31,161 nt of DNA, from assembly GCA_002323535.1 (NCBI GenBank), contig DCQT01000114.1, forward strand, positions 1-31,161, read 5' to 3'. Under the pieces are notes generated by a model, which saw only the letters and a list, made by a program, of their open reading frames with translations, made no database searches and was not told where the DNA came from. Shown piece after piece: positions 16,148 through 23,169 of this stretch (the stretch's first letter is position 1; each line of letters opens with the position of its first letter). Made by a program: the position numbers and the translations under genes. The DNA is from Bacteriovoracaceae bacterium UBA1511. GTDB lineage: Bacteria; Bdellovibrionota; Bacteriovoracia; Bacteriovoracales; Bacteriovoracaceae.

Positions 16148-17023
16148 TTATTGGTAATTTTTAAAGACAACTTCTTTTTGATTGTTAGTAAATCTCTTGT
16201 GGGCGCTTTTAAGACCAGAATATTCTCCATAGTAATAGACAAAATTTCTAAATGGTATTTTTGCCAAAGATAAAAAGCTTTTATGTTTAATATAGTAAAC
16301 GATTTCACTTCCAGTTCTGCGAATCATTCCTTTTAAAAGTTCAATAAGCGATGGCATTTTTTTGTAAATAAAGTAGTCTGCCTCTCCCTCAATAAATTTT
16401 CGTGCATAGAGCTGCTTAAAATTATAATTATGGGAGTGCATTGTTAGGGAGTTTGGAACGTATTTAATTGTACCAATATTTTTTTCTTTTAATCTTTTTC
16501 CCCATTCCGAGTCCTCTGATCCCCAGCTTTCGAGGTAAAGCTTTTCTTTTTCCCAGGCAACTCTTTTAAAGGCTGATAGGGGGAAGGAGAGGTGTATATA
16601 ATCCGGTAACTCCGGTTTGTCTGGAAACGCGTGAGAGTAATCTTTTTTTACCCATAGTTCGCTGTCATGTCGTGGTATTTGCCTGCCGACAGTGGCGATA
16701 ATATCTTTTTCCTTGAGAGGTCTTATGAGCTTCTCAAGCGCATCCTCTGTCAATAAAACGGAGTCAGAGTTTAGCATAATAATGATTTCACTTTTTATAG
16801 TCTCAAGTGCATCGTTTATAACCTTTCCTGGAATATATGTCTCAGGCTTTATCGACTCAGGAGTAATACCCCATTCCTCTAAAATATTAAGAGTTTCATC
16901 CGTCGATCCAGAGTCGATCACTCGGAGATTAAACTTGATAGTCTGTGAGAATAAGCTTTGAAGAGTTTGTCTTAAAACCCAATCGTTATTTTTAGTTCTC
17001 AGCAAAATTGTAGGTAAAGTCAT
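16148..17023 (-). CDS. Family 2 glycosyltransferase
   Basis: 291 aa with the GT-A fold of family 2. The N-terminal nucleotide-sugar site reads TILLRTKNNDWVLRQTLQSL, with VIDSGSTDET following; the acidic metal-binding motif is at LNSDS (about residues 85-89), and the catalytic-base region is WGSEDSEWGKRL (about 168-179). The C-terminal 80 residues are basic and partly amphipathic, suggesting membrane-surface attachment as in many polysaccharide or LPS transferases. It is alone in its orientation, so donor and acceptor cannot be inferred. It starts 62 bp from the divergent cyclic-nucleotide-binding gene and has no gap to the convergent gene at its 3' end. Confidence 0.88.
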   Translation of the reverse strand: MTLPTILLRTKNNDWVLRQTLQSLFSQTIKFNLRVIDSGSTDETLNILEEWGITPESIKPETYIPGKVINDALETIKSEIIIMLNSDSVLLTEDALEKLIRPLKEKDIIATVGRQIPRHDSELWVKKDYSHAFPDKPELPDYIHLSFPLSAFKRVAWEKEKLYLESWGSEDSEWGKRLKEKNIGTIKYVPNSLTMHSHNYNFKQLYARKFIEGEADYFIYKKMPSLIELLKGMIRRTGSEIVYYIKHKSFLSLAKIPFRNFVYYYGEYSGLKSAHKRFTNNQKEVVFKNYQ

Positions 17024-17051
17024 TTTTTTATCTCATAGAATTTAATCAGGT

Positions 17052-17057
17052 TATAAT
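17052..17057 (+). promoter_or_regulatory. -10 box TATAAT for the transhydrogenase operon
   Basis: Perfect TATAAT in the 62-bp divergent gap; start expected near 17064, with an AGGAA ribosome-binding site before the ATG at 17086. An overlapping TATTAT on the other strand (17058-17053) could serve the glycosyltransferase gene. An AT-only inverted repeat (AATTTAAT at 17039-17046, ATTAAATT at 17066-17073) flanks the box. Confidence 0.5.
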
Positions 17058-17085
17058 ATTAGCATATTAAATTTAGGAACTAATA

Positions 17086-18108
17086 ATGGGTGAGGATTCT
17101 TCAAATATAAAAAATCAAAATGACGATGAGAACGAGAATAAAAAAGAGCTTTCTCAAGTAGTTCATTTTGATGCGGGTGAGTTAATAATTAAAGAGGGAA
17201 AAGAAGAAAGAACAATGTATATCCTTAAGAAGGGAAGGGTTCGTGTTTTTAAAACTTACCTTGGCAAAAAACTAACTCTTGGAGTTCTCGGCGCAGGCGA
17301 AGTTTTTGGTGAATTATCTTTTTTTGATGGAAAAGAGAGAATTGCGTCTGTGGAAGCGGTTGAATCTGGGCAGGCAATAAAAGTAGATGCAAGAAAGGTG
17401 AAAAGCGACTTAGACGAAATGCCCGCATGGATGAAAGGGATTTTTAAAACAGTTGTAACAAGACTTAGAGAAACAGATGAAAAATTAGCACTTCTTCAAA
17501 ATAAATACGATACAACTAATGCAACCGGAAAAGCGACAGTATTAGTTGAAGATATTTTTAATGAAGTCGCAAGAGTAAATAAGATATTTAGATTATATTT
17601 TAACCTCCATCCTGAGGTGATAGACGGTGAGAACCTTGAACAGACTCTAAAAGATTTAGATTTTTTATTAGTTGGAAGCTTTGTTAAATCTGAGAGGATT
17701 TTTGATTTTTATGAAAAAAATAATCTGATTTCTCTTTCTGAGGAAGAGAATAAAAAAACTTTTAAGCTTAATAGTGAGGAAATAGATCAATTTGATTCTT
17801 ACCTTGATGAACAAAGAAACAGTGACCAGATATCATTTTTTTCTCGAGGCTCCCTTTCAATTATGGGGGATATTATTCAAATAATTCCAAACAACCTTCA
17901 AGAGAGTGAAGAAAATACTTCTCTGATTGAGGTCGTGGATGAGTCGAAGATGATCTCAATGAATGGGTACGATGCTTTTGTCAAAGAGTTGAAAGGCTTT
18001 AAACTTGCTACAGGAAACCCCGTGAAGATCACCATTACATTGGGAGAGTTACAGAGGCATTATCGCTATCAAAAAGTAATGAGTATTTTTAATTTAACGA
18101 TGGAATAA
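17086..18108 (+). CDS. Cyclic-nucleotide-binding-domain protein, first gene of pnt operon
   Basis: 340 aa. Residues 25-125 form a CRP-type cyclic-nucleotide-binding domain. The phosphate-binding cassette keeps the ligand residues: FGEL (74-77) and ERIAS (Arg85, Ser88), so it may bind cAMP or a similar ligand. The acidic N terminus (1-22) is probably disordered. A helical stretch (about 120-150) leads into a 190-residue C-terminal part that I do not recognise; it contains no clear helix-turn-helix like that of CRP/FNR. It could be a transcription or activity regulator or a ligand-dependent scaffold. It ends 3 nt before pntAA, so it is very likely cotranscribed with the transhydrogenase genes, hinting at ligand control of NADPH supply. 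Confidence 0.85.
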   Translation: MGEDSSNIKNQNDDENENKKELSQVVHFDAGELIIKEGKEERTMYILKKGRVRVFKTYLGKKLTLGVLGAGEVFGELSFFDGKERIASVEAVESGQAIKVDARKVKSDLDEMPAWMKGIFKTVVTRLRETDEKLALLQNKYDTTNATGKATVLVEDIFNEVARVNKIFRLYFNLHPEVIDGENLEQTLKDLDFLLVGSFVKSERIFDFYEKNNLISLSEEENKKTFKLNSEEIDQFDSYLDEQRNSDQISFFSRGSLSIMGDIIQIIPNNLQESEENTSLIEVVDESKMISMNGYDAFVKELKGFKLATGNPVKITITLGELQRHYRYQKVMSIFNLTME

Positions 18109-18111
18109 GAA

Positions 18112-19251
18112 ATGAAGCTTGTAACCTTTAGAGAAAAAAACCCTAATGAAAACCGTCTGTCCTTATTTCCACCTGCTATAAAAAAATTGACGGGTATGGG
18201 TGTTGAGGTCTTAATTCCTCAAGATTATGGTTTACATCTAGAGATGAACGACTCTGTTTTTCAAGAAGCAGGTGCAAAAACATACGCAGATGAAGTTGAG
18301 GCATCTGGGGTCAGTGACTTCTCTGTGCGGGTTAGGGCGCCTGGTATTGAAGACATTAAGCTTCTTAAAAAAGGCTCTATACACGCCAGTTTTATGGACC
18401 CATTTACTAACCCTGCTGTTTTAGATGATTTTAATACTTGCGGTATATCAAGTGTAAGCTTTGAAATGATACCAAGAACAACTCTTGCTCAAAAAATGGA
18501 CTTTCTTAGTTCTCAAGCAAACTTGGCCGGCTATGTCGCAGTAATCAAAGCTGCAGAGTCTCTAAATAAAATATTTCCTATGATGATGACAGCAGCTGGT
18601 ACAGTAACTCCAGTCAAAGTTTTTATTATTGGTGCAGGGGTTGCCGGTCTTCAGGCAATCGCAACAGCAAAAAGGCTAGGGGCAAAGGTTGAAGCTTTTG
18701 ATACAAGGCCTGTAGTAGAAGAACAGGTGCAATCTTTAGGTGCTAAATTTGTAAAACTGGACTTAGGCGACACTGGTCAAACTGACGGTGGCTATGCAAA
18801 AGAGTTAACTAAGGAACAAATGGAAATGCAACAGGAGATGATGGCAAAATGTTGTGAGCAAAGTGATGTAGTTATAACGACAGCTCAACTTTTTGGTAGA
18901 CCAGCTCCTCGAATAGTGACGGGAGAAATGGTCAATCGTATGAATCCTGGCTCAATTATAATAGATCTAGCTGCTGAAACTGGAGGAAATGTTGAAGGTG
19001 CAGTTGCTGGGGAAAAAAATATTATCAATGGTGTCACTGTTATCGGTGCTAAGAATTTTCCGGGGCATGTTGCGCATGTAGCCTCCCAACTATTTGGAAA
19101 TAATGTCTTGAATTTTGTTGAGAGTTATTTTGATAAAGAAAAAAAGAAATTTAATCTCAATCTTGAAGATGAAATTATTCAAGGCTGCCTAATGACCCAT
19201 AAGGGGCAAACAGTTAATGAAATGTATTTAAATATTACTGGTAATAAATAG
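18112..19251 (+). CDS. pntAA: NAD(P) transhydrogenase alpha-1 subunit (NAD-binding domain I)
   Basis: 379 aa, close to the separate PntAA subunit of Rhodospirillum-type enzymes. The alanine-dehydrogenase-like N domain contains the RTTLAQKMDFLSSQANLAGY region (about 122-141), with Gln135 matching the conserved hydride-transfer-site Gln. The Rossmann motif is GAGVAGLQA (174-182), followed by FDTRP (196-200), whose Asp explains the preference for NAD(H). It is the cytosolic domain that passes hydride between NADH and NADP+ in the proton-translocating transhydrogenase, a major source of NADPH. The E. coli PntA joins this part to a membrane domain; here they are separate genes. It lies 3 nt after the regulator gene and 8 nt before pntAB. 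Confidence 0.93.
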   Translation: MKLVTFREKNPNENRLSLFPPAIKKLTGMGVEVLIPQDYGLHLEMNDSVFQEAGAKTYADEVEASGVSDFSVRVRAPGIEDIKLLKKGSIHASFMDPFTNPAVLDDFNTCGISSVSFEMIPRTTLAQKMDFLSSQANLAGYVAVIKAAESLNKIFPMMMTAAGTVTPVKVFIIGAGVAGLQAIATAKRLGAKVEAFDTRPVVEEQVQSLGAKFVKLDLGDTGQTDGGYAKELTKEQMEMQQEMMAKCCEQSDVVITTAQLFGRPAPRIVTGEMVNRMNPGSIIIDLAAETGGNVEGAVAGEKNIINGVTVIGAKNFPGHVAHVASQLFGNNVLNFVESYFDKEKKKFNLNLEDEIIQGCLMTHKGQTVNEMYLNITGNK

Positions 19252-19259
19252 GAGGGCTT

Positions 19260-19556
19260 TTGGATAGTTCACTTGCAGTTTCACTTACTTTTATTTTACT
19301 TCTTTCAATCTTTCTTGGAGTAGAATTAATCTCGAAAGTACCCTCAACTTTACACACACCGTTAATGTCCGGTTCTAATGCCATTTCTGGCATCACTCTT
19401 CTTGGGGCAATGAGCCTTGCAGGTAATAGTGATGATCCAACAATAGTCGTTGTTCTTGGCTCATTGGCCGTATTCTTTGCCACATTAAATGTTGTAGGTG
19501 GCTACTTTGTAACAGATAGAATGCTTGAAATGTTTAAGAAAAAAGACAATCAATAG
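19260..19556 (+). CDS. pntAB: NAD(P) transhydrogenase alpha-2 subunit (membrane)
   Basis: 98 aa from a TTG start, preceded by AGGAGG (19250-19255) that overlaps the pntAA stop; spacing is a short 4 nt, but no other in-frame start is available. Three hydrophobic segments (about 4-24, 38-56 and 62-84) and PSTLHTPLMSGSNAISGI, the signature of the PntA membrane domain, are present. Its helices join those of PntB to form the proton channel. It is shorter than many PntAB proteins at the N terminus. Next to pntB, whose start lies 8 nt after its stop. Confidence 0.9.
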   Translation: MDSSLAVSLTFILLLSIFLGVELISKVPSTLHTPLMSGSNAISGITLLGAMSLAGNSDDPTIVVVLGSLAVFFATLNVVGGYFVTDRMLEMFKKKDNQ

Positions 19557-19564
19557 GAAAAGAA

Positions 19565-20926
19565 ATGGATTCAAAGTTAATTATTAATTTAGTTTATGTT
19601 ATTTCGAGCTTTTTATTTATTGTTGGGTTAAAAAATTTAAGCTCTCCCGCAACAGCAAGAAAGGGAAACCTTATTTCGTCTTTAGGAATGTTTATTGCTG
19701 TCGTTGCCACATTGTTTTTAAATGAAATCATTAGTTTCAAATTTATTCTAGGCGCTGTTATCGCGGGGACTATTGTAGGCATCTCTATGGCAAGACTAAT
19801 CGCAATGACAAGCATGCCTGAAATGGTTGCATTACTGAATGGTTTTGGTGGTCTTTCAAGTTTACTTGTTGGCGTAGGTGCTTATTATCAAAATACCTCT
19901 TCTCCCTCTTTATTTTTTTCCATTGTTGTTGTCTTCTCCATCGTCATTGGAGCGATTACATTGACAGGGTCAATACTTGCCTGGGCCAAGTTAAACGGAA
20001 CGGTAAAAAAACCTCTTCAGTATATGGGGCAACAATTTTTTAACGCTGGAATTCTTTTTGCTATTATTTATTTTTCTTACACATTTAGCGTAAATTACGA
20101 CATTAATTCATTATTTTTTGTAATAGGCTTATCCCTTTTAATTGGGATATTTGCCGTTGCTCCAATCGGTGGGGCTGATATGCCAGTCGTCATTTCCTTA
20201 TTAAATAGTTACTCTGGTCTTGCTGCTTGTGCCGCTGGTTTCGTTATTCAAAATAATTTATTAATTGTTGCAGGCGCATTAGTTGGTGCTAGTGGAATTA
20301 TTTTGACCCAGATTATGTGTAAGGCAATGAATCGTAAATTAAGTAATGTTTTATTTTCGGGATTTTCTTCAGCTGGAGGAAAAGAGGAAGAAATCAAAGG
20401 CGAGGTAAGCCCTATTTCTGTTGATGATACATATTTAATATTAGAGGCAGCGAAAAATGTTTGCATCGTTCCTGGGTATGGAATGGCCGTTGCACAAGCA
20501 CAGCATGCTGTTAGAGAATTAAGTGAACTTCTAGAGGAAAATGGATGCGAGGTCAATTTTGCGATACATCCAGTTGCGGGTAGAATGCCCGGCCATATGA
20601 ATGTCCTTCTTGCAGAGGCCAATGTTCCATACGAGATCTTAAAAGAAATGGATGATGTTAACCCAATCATGGAAAACATCGATGTATGTATCGTTATCGG
20701 AGCAAATGATGTTGTTAATCCCGCAGCAAGGGAATCCGAAACTTCACCTATTTATGGAATGCCTGTTATAAATGTTGATCAAGCAAATACTGTTCTTGTC
20801 TTAAAAAGAGGGATGGCATCAGGTTTTGCTGGAATTCAAAACCCACTATTTTTTAAACCAAACACTAGAATGCTATTTGGGGATGCTAAGTCATCTATTC
20901 AGGAGCTTGTGGCTGAATTTAAATAA
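19565..20926 (+). CDS. pntB: NAD(P) transhydrogenase beta subunit
   Basis: 453 aa, close to the usual length. The N-terminal 260 residues contain about eight or nine membrane helices forming the proton path. The C-terminal domain III (about 280-453) binds NADP(H): VPGYGMAVAQAQHAVREL, the HPVAGRMPGHMNVLLAEA segment, VIGANDVVNPAA and KRGMASGFAGIQNPLF are all family hallmarks. With PntAA and PntAB it makes the complete enzyme that uses the proton gradient to reduce NADP+ with NADH. It ends in an 8-bp overlap with the convergent TIM-barrel gene, with no terminator visible between them. Confidence 0.94.
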   Translation: MDSKLIINLVYVISSFLFIVGLKNLSSPATARKGNLISSLGMFIAVVATLFLNEIISFKFILGAVIAGTIVGISMARLIAMTSMPEMVALLNGFGGLSSLLVGVGAYYQNTSSPSLFFSIVVVFSIVIGAITLTGSILAWAKLNGTVKKPLQYMGQQFFNAGILFAIIYFSYTFSVNYDINSLFFVIGLSLLIGIFAVAPIGGADMPVVISLLNSYSGLAACAAGFVIQNNLLIVAGALVGASGIILTQIMCKAMNRKLSNVLFSGFSSAGGKEEEIKGEVSPISVDDTYLILEAAKNVCIVPGYGMAVAQAQHAVRELSELLEENGCEVNFAIHPVAGRMPGHMNVLLAEANVPYEILKEMDDVNPIMENIDVCIVIGANDVVNPAARESETSPIYGMPVINVDQANTVLVLKRGMASGFAGIQNPLFFKPNTRMLFGDAKSSIQELVAEFK

Positions 20927-21674
20927 GCTGTTTTAGTTTTTTTATTTGTTTTTCCAATTTTTTCAAATCGGGGTTTGTTTGTTCAATTATTAAATTAACA
21001 GGCCTTGATATAACTTTTGAGAATTCGACCACTGTTTCTTTTTCTTCGTTTGTTAACTTTGGGTCATCAAGATCAAGATGGATTGAGTCTATCCTTTGAT
21101 GGAATCTGATCAAAAGGTCTTCAAGATCAAAGGGGTTGGGGAGATTTTGAGGATCAAACTGAAATCTTATATTTGGAGTTGTGTAGCGATGAATAATTTC
21201 CCAAGGTGATTCTCCATCGACGAATTCATGCAACTCTAATCCATGGTTATGAAGAATAATTTTTTTATTTTGTGAATTTAACCAGCAAGCAAGTTCAATC
21301 CAATACTCTTTTTTAAAATAATTTTTAAGTTTTGTTTGATGAAAAAACAATCTTCTAAACCTATTTCTAAAAATTAGGTTACCCACATATTTTAAAGAAT
21401 TTCTGCCTACAACCTGAGCCATAGAAGAAATAGGAAAGATAAAATCCCCCTCATGAATAAGGCTCGGCACTATTTCATCGGTAGCATTAACATCATATTG
21501 ATTAGAGTGGACTCCTGTGATGGAAAATTCATTTAAGTTCCAGTTATTTTTTATATCTGTTGTGACTTCAATATTTTTAATTCCCGTATTGTGGAGAACA
21601 TTATAAAGATCAGTCCTTTGATTTTCATCATAATGAATATAAGGATATAATTGAACACTAAGTTTTTCTATCAT
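20919..21674 (-). CDS. Xylose-isomerase-like TIM-barrel protein (sugar phosphate isomerase/epimerase or AP endonuclease 2 fold)
   Basis: 251 aa from the ATG at 21674; a longer frame runs to 21764 but would overlap the divergent hydrolase. Features of the xylose-isomerase-like TIM barrel: an N-terminal strand LSVQLYPY, GIKNIEV, then SITGVHSNQYD, IILHNHGLELHEF (a histidine-rich strand end where metal would bind), IRFQFDPQNLPN (Asp at the next strand), RIDSIHLDL and NLIIEQ (a strand-final Glu). These fit a metal-dependent isomerase/epimerase of the AP_endonuc_2 superfamily, but family-level substrate cannot be told. No ribosome-binding site precedes the ATG; a TAAAAT box ends 7 nt before it, so the mRNA is probably leaderless. 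It overlaps pntB by 8 bp at its 3' end. Confidence 0.75.
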   Translation of the reverse strand: MIEKLSVQLYPYIHYDENQRTDLYNVLHNTGIKNIEVTTDIKNNWNLNEFSITGVHSNQYDVNATDEIVPSLIHEGDFIFPISSMAQVVGRNSLKYVGNLIFRNRFRRLFFHQTKLKNYFKKEYWIELACWLNSQNKKIILHNHGLELHEFVDGESPWEIIHRYTTPNIRFQFDPQNLPNPFDLEDLLIRFHQRIDSIHLDLDDPKLTNEEKETVVEFSKVISRPVNLIIEQTNPDLKKLEKQIKKLKQLI

Positions 21675-21681
21675 CCCGTAT

Positions 21682-21687
21682 ATTTTA
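21682..21687 (-). promoter_or_regulatory. -10 box TAAAAT for the TIM-barrel gene
   Basis: On the minus strand TAAAAT ends 7 nt before the ATG at 21674, with no Shine-Dalgarno sequence. It lies in the 28-bp gap to the divergent hydrolase gene. Confidence 0.4.
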
Positions 21688-21702
21688 AAGGACTTATGAA
21701 AG

Positions 21703-22359
21703 ATGGCGAAGTTAAAAATACAATCTTTTTCTACAGGTGCCTTGGGCTGTAATTGTTCAATCATTTATTCAGATGAATCTAAGCAGGCGATCATCATTGA
21801 CCCAGGTGATGATGAATTCAATATTATCTCTAAAGTGGAAAAACTCGGACTTAAAGTAGTGAAGCTTCTTCATACCCATGCTCATTTTGATCATATTGGC
21901 TGCTCTAAGAGTCTTAAAAACAAACTGGGTTGCTCTATGCATCTACACCAAGGCGATGAACAATTGTATCAAGCACTATCTGTTCAAAGACAAATGTTCG
22001 CCATAGGAGATGGGGATGGCCCAGGTGTTATTGACTCATGGCTTCTAGATGAAGAAGAATTTTCTTTGGATGATGAATTTAAGTCCTTTCTAAAGACTTT
22101 GTATACTCCCGGCCATACAGAGGGGAGTTGCTGTTTTTATACTGAGTACTTTGAAAAACCGATCTTATTTGCCGGTGACACGCTATTTCAGGAAAGTATC
22201 GGTAGGACAGACTTACCTGGCGGAGATTTTGAAAAAATAAAAAAGTCTATAAAGCAGAGGCTTTACATGCTCCCTGATGAGACTCGCGTCATAACTGGAC
22301 ATGGCCCAGAAACTTCTATTTTTAATGAAAAACGCTCAAATCCTTTTATTAGAGGGTAA
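21703..22359 (+). CDS. Metallo-beta-lactamase-fold hydrolase, glyoxalase II-like
   Basis: 218 aa. The metal-binding motif is THAHFDH (His59, His61, Asp63, His64), with further ligands His138 (PGHTEGS), Asp159 (FAGDTLF) and His200 (TGHGPET). The early GCNCSIIY and the GRTDLPGGD segment are typical of the small glyoxalase-II-like hydrolases (YcbL-type), which lack the C-terminal helical substrate domain of true glyoxalase II. It probably hydrolyses a thioester or related ester in the cytosol with two metal ions. The start overlaps the divergent promoter region; AAAGGA lies about 9-10 nt upstream. Followed 62 bp later by a P-loop protein gene. Confidence 0.9.
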   Translation: MAKLKIQSFSTGALGCNCSIIYSDESKQAIIIDPGDDEFNIISKVEKLGLKVVKLLHTHAHFDHIGCSKSLKNKLGCSMHLHQGDEQLYQALSVQRQMFAIGDGDGPGVIDSWLLDEEEFSLDDEFKSFLKTLYTPGHTEGSCCFYTEYFEKPILFAGDTLFQESIGRTDLPGGDFEKIKKSIKQRLYMLPDETRVITGHGPETSIFNEKRSNPFIRG

Positions 22360-22365
22360 ATTATT

Positions 22366-22393
22366 TTGAAATAGTCCTTCTTCGTGGTAAAAA
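22366..22393 (+). promoter_or_regulatory. Candidate promoter upstream of the P-loop kinase gene
   Basis: TTGAAA (22366-22371) and TAAAAA (22388-22393) with a 16-bp spacer, start expected near 22400, 20 nt before the ATG at 22422, which has a strong GGAGGG site. A weak call in an AT-rich gap. Confidence 0.3.
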
Positions 22394-22421
22394 ATCCGAC
22401 GACCTATGGAGGGATTTTATA

Positions 22422-23129
22422 ATGTCAGTTCAAGATAGAACTTTTTCTCATTTGCTTAATGATTACCAGCGACATTTAAATGTTAATCTAAAACTTGCAA
22501 TTTTAGGTGCTCCGGGGTCGGGTAAATCGACTCTTAGTGCAGGACTGCTCTACTTTTCAAAATTATTTTTGTTCAAAGCTGACTCTGTCCCTGAAGTGGC
22601 AAAGTGGGACTATTATAAGGGAGTCGACTTCTCCGCAGAGGATTATGAGTACCGTAAATTTCAATCACAAAAGGAGCTTGAGGATATTTATCCAAAAGAT
22701 TTAGAGATAACTATATGTGATGCACCGTTAATAATTAGTGCTATCTATGCAGCCTACTATCGTGGAGATGATTCTCAAATAGCAAAAGATATGTTTGAGT
22801 TAGCAAACCAATGTAAATATCGCTACACGCACTTTTTAGTATCAAGAAAATTAGTAAAGTTTGAGAATTTTGGGAGAAATGAAACGGAGGTTCAATCCGA
22901 GCAACTTCATCAAAAAACCTTAGAGATACTAGAAAGGCTTGAGATAAACTACACTGTTATCAACAGATATGATGATCATATACCTATTCAAATTCTTGAT
23001 ATGGTAGGTGCAGTTGGGAAAAGTGACAAAAACCGATCATTAGTCAAAGAAAAAGAAAAAGTTGAGTCAATTTTAAATAAATCCTCAATGCTTAAGGGTA
23101 TCCAAGAGACTGACCTTATTAATCATTAA
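22422..23129 (+). CDS. NadR-like P-loop ATPase/kinase
   Basis: 235 aa. Walker A is GAPGSGKST (29-37), followed by a helix. KADSVPEVAKWDYYKG fits the substrate-side Glu-Val-Ala region of NadR-type (AAA_28) nucleoside kinases. ITICDAPLI, an Asp-containing strand, serves as the Walker B-like acidic site, and YTHFLVSRKLVKFENFGRNE resembles the later Arg-rich region of that family. The NadR kinase domain phosphorylates nicotinamide riboside; here there is no adenylyltransferase domain, so the substrate is open, and it may be another small-molecule kinase. The 30 residues at the C terminus are charged and have no match I know. GGAGGG is its ribosome-binding site. Confidence 0.65.
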   Translation: MSVQDRTFSHLLNDYQRHLNVNLKLAILGAPGSGKSTLSAGLLYFSKLFLFKADSVPEVAKWDYYKGVDFSAEDYEYRKFQSQKELEDIYPKDLEITICDAPLIISAIYAAYYRGDDSQIAKDMFELANQCKYRYTHFLVSRKLVKFENFGRNETEVQSEQLHQKTLEILERLEINYTVINRYDDHIPIQILDMVGAVGKSDKNRSLVKEKEKVESILNKSSMLKGIQETDLINH

Positions 23130-23153
23130 AAAACCTTTAACTTAATTTATCGT

Positions 23154-23169
23154 CCTTTATAATTAAAGG
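23154..23169 (+). promoter_or_regulatory. Palindrome across the -10 box of the mscS gene
   Basis: CCTTTA-TAAT-TAAAGG is a perfect 6-bp inverted repeat that ends directly at the ATG (23170) and contains the TATAAT box (23158-23163), which ends 6 nt before the ATG. A further CCTTTAA occurs at 23134-23140. It could be an operator blocking RNA polymerase; AT-rich chance is possible. Confidence 0.4.

Noticed and set aside
17039..17073. AT-only inverted repeat around the pnt promoter as an operator
   Set aside because: Eight A/T bases per arm in AT-rich DNA is weak evidence; kept only as a note on the promoter.
20248..20679. 143-codon open frame on the minus strand inside pntB
   Set aside because: Complete antisense overlap with a firmly identified gene, and the translation is Ser/Ala/Pro-rich with no motif; a shadow frame.
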